Assembly (NCBI GenBank): GCA_945860705.1
Contig: CAMART010000027.1
Location: 1-41,411, forward strand
Origin: Chitinophaga pinensis
Lineage (GTDB): Bacteria; Bacteroidota; Bacteroidia; Chitinophagales; CAMDFR01
Length of the DNA: 41,411 nucleotides
Direction of reading: 5' to 3'
The notes under the pieces were generated by a model. The model did no database searches. It was not told the origin of the DNA and worked only from the letters and a program-made list of their open reading frames with translations. Each line of letters opens with the position of its first letter. The first letter of the stretch is position 1. Positions 1 to 7,244 of this stretch are shown here, in pieces. The position numbers and the translations under genes are program-made.

Positions 1-1068
1 AAAGAAGAAATAGCGTTCATTTTGTTTACTTCAGGTTCTACAGGCATGCCCAAAGGAGTGAGTATATCACATCAAGCAGCACTTTGTTTTGTTGAATGGT
101 GTCTGAGCACTTTTCAAATAAACTCAACTGACAATATATTATCTATAGCGCCATTTAATTTTGATTTATCGGTATTTGATATTTATGTAAGTATGCTAGC
201 TGGTGCATCTTTATATATCTACCCAGACCAAACTATCAAAAACCCTCAGCTAATTTCATCTATCATTGCTGAAAAAAAAATAACTACCATATATGCTACT
301 CCCACATTTTTCAATACATGGATGGAATATGGGAAACTCAATAAATACAAGCTACATTCAATAAATAATATCTTATTTGCTGGTGAAGTATTTCATTCTG
401 ATGGAGTAAAAAAACTGCGCAATTTATTTCAGTATACAAAGATTTATAATCTATATGGTCCCACAGAAACCAATGTATGCACTTACTATGAAGTTCCAAA
501 GCAACTTGAAAATTATACAGAAAATTATTTTCCTATTGGCAAGGATTGTACCTATGCAAAAACAATGCTAATTGATAATGAAAATAATCATATAAATAAA
601 CCATTTATAGATGGTGAAATACTCGTATCAGGTGCTTCTTTATTTTCAGATTATTGGAACGAACCTATAAAATCAAACGAGGCAATTGTTTATATAGCAG
701 AAACCAAATATTACAAAACAGGAGACATAGCTTTTTATAATGAGCAAATGGAACTAGTCTATAAAAATAGAATAGATAATATGATCAAAAAAAATGGCTA
801 TCGAATAGAACTTCAAGAAATAGAAACTGCGTTATCTAAGCACCAATTGATTAGCCAAGCAATTAGTATTTTTGACAAAGTGAAAAATGAAGTAGTTTGT
901 TGGTATACAACCAATCATAATGAAGCGATTGATAGTAATCTTTTAAAAATATATTGTATAAAATTATTACCTACATATATGATTCCAGATAAATTCGTAT
1001 ATTTAAATTCTATTCCTACGACCATAAGTGGCAAAGTAGATAAAAATGCATTGATTCAACAATTATGA
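1..1068 (+). CDS. L-prolyl-AMP ligase-like adenylation enzyme (5' end outside window)
   Basis: Stand-alone amino-acid adenylation (ANL superfamily) enzyme. The frame is open from base 1, so about the first 145 residues of a usual ~500 lie upstream. Visible core motifs: FTSGSTGMPKG (A3, bases 22-54), FNFDLSVFDIY (A4), NLYGPTETNVC (A5), YKTGDIAF (A7), a hinge motif ending NGYRIELQEIE (A8), and TISGKVDKNAL with the A10 lysine. Aligned by eye to GrsA, the pocket reads D-L-F-Y-L-A-L-V-C (codons at 163, 166, 175, 292, 373, 379, 451, 475, 478) plus the A10 lysine. This is the proline code I recall for PltF, RedM and AnaC, with at most one difference. There is no fused carrier domain. Its stop overlaps the next start (ATGA). 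Inference: it loads L-proline onto a separate carrier protein not in this window. D-alanine ligase (DltA) was considered, but the pocket does not favour it. Confidence 0.82.
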   Translation, partial: KEEIAFILFTSGSTGMPKGVSISHQAALCFVEWCLSTFQINSTDNILSIAPFNFDLSVFDIYVSMLAGASLYIYPDQTIKNPQLISSIIAEKKITTIYATPTFFNTWMEYGKLNKYKLHSINNILFAGEVFHSDGVKKLRNLFQYTKIYNLYGPTETNVCTYYEVPKQLENYTENYFPIGKDCTYAKTMLIDNENNHINKPFIDGEILVSGASLFSDYWNEPIKSNEAIVYIAETKYYKTGDIAFYNEQMELVYKNRIDNMIKKNGYRIELQEIETALSKHQLISQAISIFDKVKNEVVCWYTTNHNEAIDSNLLKIYCIKLLPTYMIPDKFVYLNSIPTTISGKVDKNALIQQL

Positions 1069-2189
1069 AGCATGAACTAAGCAATGAACAACTATTAATG
1101 CAAGATTCTATTCAGAATCTTATAGCTTCTAAATTTGTAGATAAAACTCTTTCATTTGACGATAAATGGAAAATTATTGCAAGTACAGATATCATAAAAA
1201 TAGCAGTTGATAAAGAAAAAGGTGGATTAGGATTAGGTGCTTTTGATTTATTGCTTGCTCTAGAATCATTGTCTACAGCATCAAACGACAATGGATTAAA
1301 TTTTGCAATAGCAGCGCATACACTTGCATGTGTGATACCTATAGCAAAATATGGTAGTGAATTTCAAATCAATACTTTTATTCCATCACTTATGAATGGC
1401 ACACATATTTGTGCCAATGCCATGACAGAGAGCGAAAGTGGTTCTACTGTATACGAACTCCAAACTAAAGCTACGGAGCTTGATGAAAATACATTTCGCA
1501 TCAATGGTACAAAAATTTTTATCACCAATGGTGCTGTAGCAGATTATATTCTTAGCTACGCTGAAACAGCACCCGGAAAAGGATTTTTTGGAGGCATTTC
1601 TGCTTTTATTTTAGATAAGAACAATTTTACCTGCATACAAAATTTCGATAAAATGGGTTTAGAATCCGCATCACTATCAGAAATTTTTATAGATAATAAA
1701 ACTATATCACATCAAAGTTTACTAGGCAAAAAAGGTGCTGGAGGTGTCATATTCAATGAATCTATGGAATGGGAAAGAACCTGCATAGCTGGCTTGCATA
1801 TAGGTGCTATGGAGCGCGTTATGAAACAAGTAATAGATTTTGCAAAAACAAGAAAATCTGGCTCACAAAGTATCAGCAAAAACCAAGCAATATCACATGC
1901 TATAGTAGATATGCAAGTGATGATAGATACGAGTAGAAGTATTGCATATAGCACCGCTAGAATGATAGATAAAAAACTGAATGCGAGTAGAGAATCTTCT
2001 ACAACAAAACTATACGTAAGCGAATGTGTTAAAAAATTTATGTTACAAGCACAAAGTATATTCGGTGCATACGGCTACATAAAAGAATACGGCATAGAAA
2101 AAGAAGTACGCGATGCTTTAGCAAGTAGTATTTACTCTGGTACGAATGAAATACAAAAAAATATAATAGCAAGTAATTTAGGATTATAA
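1065..2189 (+). CDS. Acyl-CoA dehydrogenase family protein, probable prolyl-carrier-protein dehydrogenase
   Basis: 374-residue flavoprotein with the full acyl-CoA dehydrogenase layout: N-terminal helices, a beta domain with AMTESESGS (120-128) and the FITNGAVADY segment (152-161), and a C-terminal FAD-binding segment with FGAYGYIKEYGIEKEVRD (333-350) and YSGTNEIQ (357-364). The Glu that acts as base in medium-chain enzymes (YEGT) is Ser358 here. A Glu at 237 (WERT) sits where isovaleryl-CoA dehydrogenase and, as I recall, the prolyl-PCP dehydrogenase PigA carry their base. That pattern fits the PltE/RedW/PigA/AnaB group better than fatty-acid oxidation. It is translationally coupled to the adenylation gene by an ATGA overlap. 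Inferred reaction: two- or four-electron oxidation of prolyl-S-carrier, to a pyrroline or to pyrrole-2-carboxyl. Sequence alone does not say which. Confidence 0.8.
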   Translation: MKHELSNEQLLMQDSIQNLIASKFVDKTLSFDDKWKIIASTDIIKIAVDKEKGGLGLGAFDLLLALESLSTASNDNGLNFAIAAHTLACVIPIAKYGSEFQINTFIPSLMNGTHICANAMTESESGSTVYELQTKATELDENTFRINGTKIFITNGAVADYILSYAETAPGKGFFGGISAFILDKNNFTCIQNFDKMGLESASLSEIFIDNKTISHQSLLGKKGAGGVIFNESMEWERTCIAGLHIGAMERVMKQVIDFAKTRKSGSQSISKNQAISHAIVDMQVMIDTSRSIAYSTARMIDKKLNASRESSTTKLYVSECVKKFMLQAQSIFGAYGYIKEYGIEKEVRDALASSIYSGTNEIQKNIIASNLGL

Positions 2190-2203
2190 AAAAATAATAA
2201 CAT

Positions 2204-3589
2204 ATGGAAATAAAAGATTTTATAGTAATAGGTGGAGGACCAGCAGGGTCTACTGTTGCAACATTATTAGCAAGAAAAGGTCATAGTGTGTCACTCTATG
2301 AAAGAGAAAAATTTCCTAGAGAACATGTAGGCGAGAGTCTTTTGCCATTTTGCTACGGCCTATTTGAAGACTTGGGTGTGCTGGATGAAATGAAAAAAAG
2401 ATATGTACGAAAACCAGGCGTTCAATTTATAAGTCCATCTGGTGAGAGTCGCACTACATATTGCTTTGGACATGTAATAAAAGACGATAGTCATTTATCA
2501 TTTCATGTAATAAGAGCAGATTTTGATGACCTACTTCTTAGAAATAGCGAAAAAAATGGAGTGAAAGTTTATGAAGAAACTAGAGTAAATGATATAGAAT
2601 TTGATCATGAAGATGGATTAGCTAGAGTACATATAAGAAAAAAAGATGGTACAGATGAAACTATTCTCACAAAACAAGTTATAGATGCAAGTGGACAATA
2701 CACATTTTTAGCTAAAAAAAATAATTGTAAAAAAGCATTTGACAATCTAGATAGAATCGCCTTTGCTACACACTGGATGGTAGATGAAATGCCCCCAGGA
2801 TTAGATGAAGGTATACTAAAAATTGTATACTTAGGAGGTGAAAAACAGGGATGGATATTTGTGATACCTGTAGGCAAAAATAGAATCAGTATAGGGGCTG
2901 TAGTAAATAACTCCTATATGAAACAAGAGCAAAAAAAATTGATGGATAGTGGTATTAAAGATTGGCAAGAAGCTTTTTATCACAATGAAATAAGGCTATC
3001 ACCTTATGTAGCAAATATCATAACCAATGCTAAGCAAAGACAAAAAGTATTGGTAAATGGTGATTACTCTTATTATGCTGAAAAAAAATATGACACTAAC
3101 TATGCAATTGTAGGCGATGCATCTGCATTTTTAGATCCAATCTTTGCTAGTGGAGTATATCTGAGTATGAAAAGCTCTTACCTTGTAGCTGATGCATTTG
3201 ATAAAAAAATGCAAAAAGGGGATATGAATGACAATTCTGAACTAGACAAGGCTTACAATCATATAAAAGGTGCATACGATTTAGTAGGTAAATTTATTTA
3301 TTTTTTCTATAATCCTGAATCTTTCAGTCTTGCAGAAGTAGGTAATGAAGGTCTAGTGCAACATATGAAACACGACACCGCATTTTCGTTAGTCCATTAT
3401 CTTTTAGCAGGAGATTTTTTCAATAATTATAGTAAGTACGACCAATTCATAGAGCTACTTCAAAATCCAAAACAATTTGAAAAATACAAACATCTAGTCA
3501 TAGATCAAATAGACCATAGCATCCCTACATGTGATGCAGATAAAAATGTGGTATTTGGCAAAATTATGGATGAAATCAATACGATGTAA
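2204..3589 (+). CDS. FAD-dependent halogenase-like monooxygenase
   Basis: 461-residue protein of the flavin halogenase/tryptophan-halogenase-like superfamily. N-terminal FAD motif GGGPAGSTVA (10-19), then FPREHVGESLLP (37-48), typical of the PltA/CmlS/PrnC branch. Lys70 in YVRKPGVQF aligns with the lysine proposed to hold the hypohalous species (K71 in CmlS). A second FAD motif GDASAFLDP and the SGVYLSMKS segment follow around 306-325. The halogenase signature WxWxIP appears as GWIFVIP, so the second Trp is Phe. This weakens but does not exclude halogenation, since related oxygenases vary there. The start ATG at 2204 is 14 bases after the dehydrogenase stop, so one operon. No flavin reductase gene is seen nearby. 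Inferred substrate: a carrier-bound pyrrole or related aromatic. Alternative: a non-halogenating hydroxylase or reductase of the same fold. Confidence 0.72.
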   Translation: MEIKDFIVIGGGPAGSTVATLLARKGHSVSLYEREKFPREHVGESLLPFCYGLFEDLGVLDEMKKRYVRKPGVQFISPSGESRTTYCFGHVIKDDSHLSFHVIRADFDDLLLRNSEKNGVKVYEETRVNDIEFDHEDGLARVHIRKKDGTDETILTKQVIDASGQYTFLAKKNNCKKAFDNLDRIAFATHWMVDEMPPGLDEGILKIVYLGGEKQGWIFVIPVGKNRISIGAVVNNSYMKQEQKKLMDSGIKDWQEAFYHNEIRLSPYVANIITNAKQRQKVLVNGDYSYYAEKKYDTNYAIVGDASAFLDPIFASGVYLSMKSSYLVADAFDKKMQKGDMNDNSELDKAYNHIKGAYDLVGKFIYFFYNPESFSLAEVGNEGLVQHMKHDTAFSLVHYLLAGDFFNNYSKYDQFIELLQNPKQFEKYKHLVIDQIDHSIPTCDADKNVVFGKIMDEINTM

Positions 3590-3593
3590 TCAC

Positions 3594-4337
3594 TTACTTC
3601 TTCACTGCATGCACAAGTATAGATACACTCATAAAAGGGATATGAGTAGTAGCACTATTAAAAAAATAGCGAAGCATAAATCGCTTGAATGAAGACTCTT
3701 TGAGCACATCTAATGGTGCAGTGATATATTGCATACTCTTTACTTCAAACCCTGAATCTTCCATGAGTTTTTTTATTCTAGGCTTAGAGTAAATACGTGC
3801 ATTGGCCAATGGCTCATGAATAAATCGGGGCATCCACGATAGAAAAGGTACGCGCTTAGTTTTAAACCCTGGAATCTTAGCACCATGTATCTCAAATATC
3901 CACCATTTATTGGGAACTGATATAACAGCCTCTCCCCCATCATTAAGACATTTTGCATAGTTAGCTACACTTTTTTCTTCGAGTAGATGTTCTATCACTT
4001 CAAAACTTAATAAGCGATCATATTTTTTTGCAGGCAAATCTTTTTCAATATTCAATACTTGAAAAGCTACATTGTCGAATGCATTATTAAATTGCTTAAA
4101 TTCTAGTTCATGGTCATTATTGATATCGGTACCTAGTGCAGATTTTATTTCGCCAGCTATCAAAGATATAGAAGCTCCATTGCCACATCCTATCTCTATC
4201 AATTCCAAATCTTTATCAAAAAAATTAGGAATTTCTCTAGTCAGTTCTATTCTTCTACTTACTATTTTATCGGCAAGATCTGCAGGTCTTCCTAAGTAGT
4301 GTTCATCTCTAAAAAGATTTTCATCTATCTTTGTCAT
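3594..4337 (-). CDS. Class I SAM-dependent methyltransferase
   Basis: About 247 residues. Motif I is LIEIGCGNGASI, followed by SFEVIEHLLEE, the usual motif of Methyltransf_11/23 proteins, and a Rossmann-type core. The C-terminal third (FKTKRVPFLSWMPRFIHEPLAN and after) resembles methyltransferases acting on lipids or quinone-like substrates, but the substrate is unknown. I place the start at 4337 (MTKIDENLF). A longer reading to 4370 would overlap the divergent gene and lie upstream of the promoter box at 4346-4353. The gene converges with the halogenase gene with only 4 bases between stops, so it is not part of that operon. Confidence 0.8.
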   Translation of the reverse strand: MTKIDENLFRDEHYLGRPADLADKIVSRRIELTREIPNFFDKDLELIEIGCGNGASISLIAGEIKSALGTDINNDHELEFKQFNNAFDNVAFQVLNIEKDLPAKKYDRLLSFEVIEHLLEEKSVANYAKCLNDGGEAVISVPNKWWIFEIHGAKIPGFKTKRVPFLSWMPRFIHEPLANARIYSKPRIKKLMEDSGFEVKSMQYITAPLDVLKESSFKRFMLRYFFNSATTHIPFMSVSILVHAVKK

Positions 4338-4345
4338 ATCAAAAA

Positions 4346-4353
4346 CAAAAATA
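4346..4353 (-). promoter_or_regulatory. Bacteroidota -7 box (TATTTTTG), near-leaderless
   Basis: Minus strand reads TATTTTTG, matching TAnnTTTG. Only 8 bases separate it from the methyltransferase ATG at 4337, so with the usual start site 4-7 bases downstream the mRNA leader would be a few bases or none. Confidence 0.45.
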
Positions 4354-4363
4354 GCTAAAATAT

Positions 4364-5296
4364 ATGGCAAATGATACTATTCTTGTAACCGGTGCAAACG
4401 GACAAATTGGAAGTGAACTAGTATTAGCACTTCGCAAAATATATGGAGAAGATAATATTATAGCTTCTGACATCAAAGCACCTATTGCAGACAACGGCAG
4501 ATTCGAACAACTAGATGTAACAGACGCTGCACGAGCGCATGAAATTTTATCTAAAAACAAGATCACACAAATATATCACTTAGCTGCTCTCCTATCTGGC
4601 ACCAGCGAAAAAAATCCTGCTCTAGCATGGAAGATAAATATGGATGGTTTATTTAATATATTAGATACTGCCAAAGCTCAAAATATATCTAAAATATTTT
4701 GGCCAAGTAGTATAGCAGTATTCGGACCCAATAGCCCCAAACAAAATACTCCACAATACTGTGGCATGGACCCAACTTCTGTGTATGGTATCAGTAAGCT
4801 AGCTGGCGAAGGATGGTGTAGATACTACAATCTGAAAAGAGATATGGATATACGCAGCGTACGCTATCCGGGCTTGATCAGTTACAAAACCAAAGCAGGT
4901 GGCGGTACTACAGACTACGCTGTAGATATATACTTTGAAGCAAAAGAAAAAAAACAATATACCTGTTTTCTAAAAGAAGATACTTACTTACCTATGATGT
5001 ATATGCCCGATGCTATACGAGGTACAATAGAACTGATGGAAGCACCAAAAGAAAATATAAAAATAAAAGATAGTTATAACCTGAGTGCTATGAGTTTTTC
5101 GCCAAAAGAAATCGCTCAAGCTATACAAAAAGAAATTCCTGATTTTGCTATATCATACGAACCTGACTTTAGACAAGCCATAGCAGATAGCTGGCCTCAA
5201 AGCATAGATGCATCATATGCTAGCAATGAATGGAACTGGAAGCCAGAATATGACCTAGATAAAATGACGAAAGATATGCTTGCTAATGTCTACTAA
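4364..5296 (+). CDS. tdh: L-threonine 3-dehydrogenase, SDR type (NAD-dependent epimerase family)
   Basis: 310-residue extended short-chain dehydrogenase. NAD motif GANGQIG (10-16), Ser115/Ser116 in WPSSIAVFGP, and the catalytic YxxxK pair at Tyr141 and Lys145 in YGISK. The stretch GGGTTDYAVDIYFEA, followed by TYLPMMYMPDA, is very characteristic of the SDR-type threonine dehydrogenases described from flavobacteria, which convert L-threonine to 2-amino-3-ketobutyrate for glycine formation. Cytosolic, no signal peptide. It is divergent from the methyltransferase (26 bases) and converges on the lipoprotein gene with 2 bases between stops. No 2-amino-3-ketobutyrate ligase gene is in view. Confidence 0.85.
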   Translation: MANDTILVTGANGQIGSELVLALRKIYGEDNIIASDIKAPIADNGRFEQLDVTDAARAHEILSKNKITQIYHLAALLSGTSEKNPALAWKINMDGLFNILDTAKAQNISKIFWPSSIAVFGPNSPKQNTPQYCGMDPTSVYGISKLAGEGWCRYYNLKRDMDIRSVRYPGLISYKTKAGGGTTDYAVDIYFEAKEKKQYTCFLKEDTYLPMMYMPDAIRGTIELMEAPKENIKIKDSYNLSAMSFSPKEIAQAIQKEIPDFAISYEPDFRQAIADSWPQSIDASYASNEWNWKPEYDLDKMTKDMLANVY

Positions 5297-5298
5297 TA

Positions 5299-5706
5299 CT
5301 ATAACTGCGCACTTATCAGTGCTACTATTTCTGCTTCACTATGCCCACTACTTCTTAGTCGTGCTTTTTCTACACCATCTTTGTAGATGATTATTTGTGG
5401 GAAACTATTGATACTTCTAGCCTCAAATACAGGTCTATAAAAATCATAATCCACTTGAGCAAATTTTGCTTTACCCTTTACTGTAGCATTTTTTGGAATG
5501 AGCTCTACGGTAGGTCTTTGCATCTCGCAGATACTGCAGTGAGTAGCATGATAAAAAACCATAGAAACACCTGTATTGGTGATAGCGTCTAGTTCAGCAA
5601 CAGTCTTTACAGCTACAAGCTCTTCGCTCAGTATAGGAGTTGCTTCTTTTTTGCAAGCTGTAAAAACAAATACAGATAATAATGATACTAGAAATAGATT
5701 TTTCAT
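5299..5706 (-). CDS. Thioredoxin-like lipoprotein
   Basis: 135 residues. An N-terminal signal MKNLFLVSLLSVFVFTAC ends in a lipobox (FTAC), so it should be lipid-anchored outside the cytoplasmic membrane. The rest is a compact thioredoxin fold: the redox site reads THCSIC (CxxC with a Ser-Ile centre), followed by the cis-proline strand FPQIIIYKDG. Inferred role: periplasmic thiol-disulfide exchange. The CSIC centre differs from the CGPC of cytosolic thioredoxin, so its redox potential and partners cannot be predicted. Single gene, with the AT-rich interval before the cassette region upstream of it. Confidence 0.85.
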   Translation of the reverse strand: MKNLFLVSLLSVFVFTACKKEATPILSEELVAVKTVAELDAITNTGVSMVFYHATHCSICEMQRPTVELIPKNATVKGKAKFAQVDYDFYRPVFEARSINSFPQIIIYKDGVEKARLRSSGHSEAEIVALISAQL

Positions 5707-5810
5707 TTTATATAAATTATATTATAAAAGTAATTCTAATAAGTGACATGAAATATTAAATATTCTTAAAATTAAAGCTTATTATTAAATCATTTACTAT
5801 AAAAAAAGTA

Positions 5811-5818
5811 TATATTTG
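5811..5818 (+). promoter_or_regulatory. -7 box TATATTTG in front of the cassette region
   Basis: Perfect TAnnTTTG. Transcription would begin around 5823-5826, just before the imperfect hairpin at 5829-5899, and run into the cassette gene at 5969. It is a candidate common promoter for the integron-like region. Confidence 0.4.
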
Positions 5819-5828
5819 AATTGTAAAA

Positions 5829-5916
5829 GCGCAACTAATTAAGCTAAAACATTCGCCAATCTACCCAAAAATGGGGTGATTTGCGCAATAGAGTTGCGCC
5901 AATATACAAGTTATGG
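5829..5916 (+). other. Imperfect hairpin, candidate left attC or attI-like recombination site
   Basis: Outer arms GCGCAACT (5829-5836) and AGTTGCGC (5892-5899) are perfect complements. Inner arms 5854-5866 and 5873-5885 pair with three mismatches around a 6-base loop. The site ends in GTTATGG at 5910-5916, the place of an attC R' box (GTTRRRY, here imperfect). A left-hand AAC box is not clear, so it could be a decayed attC, an attI-like site, or simply a hairpin. Confidence 0.45.
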
Positions 5917-6952
5917 GTAATTCATAACCAGGCCAAAATGACAAAATAAAAGCTAGAAATATTTAATTATGAAAAATACAATTTTATTTTATTTACTCTT
6001 GAATACATGTTTTTTAATTGCTCAATCAAAAAAAGAACAGATTGAGACTTTAAAATTTAGAATAGATAGTTTAAATACGATGATAACAGTAGAACGCAAT
6101 TCGTCAAATCAAAATATTCTGAACCTTAATGCAAACATTTCTTCTCTTGAAAATCATACTAAAATATTAAACACAGAAATAGAAGAAACAAAACTTGAAG
6201 TAAAGATGCTTAGAGAAAGTAATTCTAAGAAGGATATGGAAATTCAGATTAAAGCCAATGAAATAATTGGGTTGCTTCAAACAGTTAGAGAGTTAAAAGA
6301 CTCAATTAAAAATACAAGTCAAAGAATAGATACTTTAATCTGGGAGATTCCTGACATAACTTGGAATCAGATTGAGTTCAATATTAAACTTTGTTTACCA
6401 GTATCTAAATTTTATGCCCCTAAAGGGAACTTATTGGTTTCACGAGATAGTAAAATTAAGATTTGTTACGATTACAACTATACTGTTTGGCTTGATGAAG
6501 ACGAGGGAATTCCATTATTTTATTCAAAAAAAGATGCGATTAATTATTACTCCAAAAATTTACAAGATCTAGAGCTAACAAATGAAAAAATAGAAGGGAC
6601 TCTATCAAATAATGACGGCTTTGTTATTAGGGGTAAAAATGCTGCTAACCAACTAACATTAATCAAAGGAATATATGACGAACTTGAAAGTATGCAAGGA
6701 CGTGAAGAAGGCGAGCCTAATTGGTTATGGTCAAATACATTAATAATTAAAGTCACTGCTGATCAGACGGATGAAGAAGAATTTAATTATATTTCGAATC
6801 TGTTGATAAATAACTTCACACCCAAATCAATAATACACAAGTACTGATTAATTCAATAATCACTAAAAGTTATATTTAATATGTAATCAAAGAACTACCC
6901 ATAACAGCGCACAAGCGCAACCCGAAAAGGGTATGCGCCTGTGCGCGATACG
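5911..6952 (+). mobile_element. Integron-type gene cassette (about 1042 bases) carrying one gene
   Basis: The cassette begins after G5910 with TTATGGGTA and ends at G6952 of the CGTTAGC box. Bases 5910-5919 (GTTATGGGTA) are exactly complementary to 6896-6905 (TACCCATAAC), the R'' position of the downstream attC-like site. This is what cassette circularisation and insertion predict, because both come from the same attC of the free circle. The single gene inside points toward the attC end, as cassette genes normally do. No integron integrase gene is in the window, so this would be a cluster of attC sites lacking an integrase (CALIN) or an isolated insertion. Confidence 0.62.
5969..6847 (+). CDS. 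Secreted coiled-coil protein of unknown function (cassette gene)
   Basis: 292 residues, no family recognised. A signal peptide (MKNTILFYLLLNTCFLIAQ) points to export. Residues about 20-125 are heptad-rich and strongly predicted as coiled coil (repeated Leu/Ile with Lys/Glu/Asn). The remainder is a mixed alpha/beta domain with WEIPDITW near 129-136 and a Trp-rich piece GEPNWLWSNTL near the C-terminus. It is the only gene between the two attC-like sites, reads toward the downstream one, and stops 48 bases before it. Its candidate promoter (5811-5818) lies outside the cassette, so expression may depend on the flanking site. Function not assigned. Confidence 0.75.
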   Translation: MKNTILFYLLLNTCFLIAQSKKEQIETLKFRIDSLNTMITVERNSSNQNILNLNANISSLENHTKILNTEIEETKLEVKMLRESNSKKDMEIQIKANEIIGLLQTVRELKDSIKNTSQRIDTLIWEIPDITWNQIEFNIKLCLPVSKFYAPKGNLLVSRDSKIKICYDYNYTVWLDEDEGIPLFYSKKDAINYYSKNLQDLELTNEKIEGTLSNNDGFVIRGKNAANQLTLIKGIYDELESMQGREEGEPNWLWSNTLIIKVTADQTDEEEFNYISNLLINNFTPKSIIHKY

Positions 6953-6962
6953 TTAGCTGTAA
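6896..6962 (+). other. attC-like recombination site
   Basis: Layout from left to right: TACCCATAAC (R'' side, 6896-6905); left arm 6907-6923 (GCGCACA, then GCGCAACCC after one base); loop gaaaa (6924-6928); right arm 6929-6946, complementary to the left arm except for one mismatch and one bulged T; then GATACGTTAGCTG with the R' core CGTTAGC (6951-6957). An imperfect palindrome with an unpaired base, flanked by AAC and GTT boxes, is the structural definition of attC. Recombination would fall between G6952 and T6953. Confidence 0.62.
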
Positions 6963-7002
6963 TTGTAAGAAGACTCCACCGCATAACAAAAGACATAAAT
7001 AT

Positions 7003-7010
7003 TAACTTTG
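7003..7010 (+). promoter_or_regulatory. -7 box TAACTTTG
   Basis: Matches TAnnTTTG and lies about 235 bases upstream of the ClbS-like gene, the only gene it could serve. No clear -33 partner. Confidence 0.3.
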
Positions 7011-7050
7011 TACAATAACAAAAAAAATTATTTTATTTACAATAGCCTCG

Positions 7051-7130
7051 CTGTTCGAGATGTTAGCAAAGCGCATCTCGAATCATAGATAAAAATGCAT
7101 TTGTAATGCCATCAAAAAAATATCCTATTA
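7051..7130 (+). repeat. Dispersed two-hairpin repeat, copy A
   Basis: About 80 bases, roughly 85% identical by eye to 24592-24670. Hairpin 1 has arms CGAGATG (7056-7062) and CATCTCG (7074-7080). Hairpin 2 is GCATT-TGT-AATGC (7098 onward). Spacing between the hairpins is conserved in both copies. It resembles a REP-type element of the sort moved by RAYT (TnpA-REP) transposases, but no such gene is in the window. Confidence 0.7.
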
Positions 7131-7244
7131 ATTGATTAGTAGTTATTTTATCTATACGTTTCTTCCTATATTATTTATTTTTGAATAGTGATATAGATTT
7201 TTCATAAAAAGTTTATAAAAAAAATAATACGATAATATACTCCT

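Larger units (their letters stand above)
6963..7244 (+). other. Non-coding interval between the attC-like site and the ClbS-like gene
   Basis: Together with 6848-6962 this makes a gene-free stretch of about 400 bases. It holds a promoter-like TAACTTTG (7003-7010), a dispersed two-hairpin repeat (7051-7130) and then AT-rich sequence with no ORF of note. If a second cassette starts at 6953, its closing attC (expected to contain CAGCTAAC) is not found up to 7921. Confidence 0.6.

Noticed and set aside
1-1068. D-alanine-activating enzyme (DltA) identity
   Set aside because: The pocket residues align with proline-type enzymes, and the neighbours are a dehydrogenase and a halogenase-like gene, not dltB or dltD.
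4338-4370. Longer N-terminus for the methyltransferase
   Set aside because: It would overlap the threonine dehydrogenase start and lie upstream of the promoter box at 4346-4353.
5829-6962. IS200/IS605-type element with end hairpins
   Set aside because: No Y1 transposase, no shared left and right hairpin, and the exact R''/cassette-start complementarity fits an integron cassette better.
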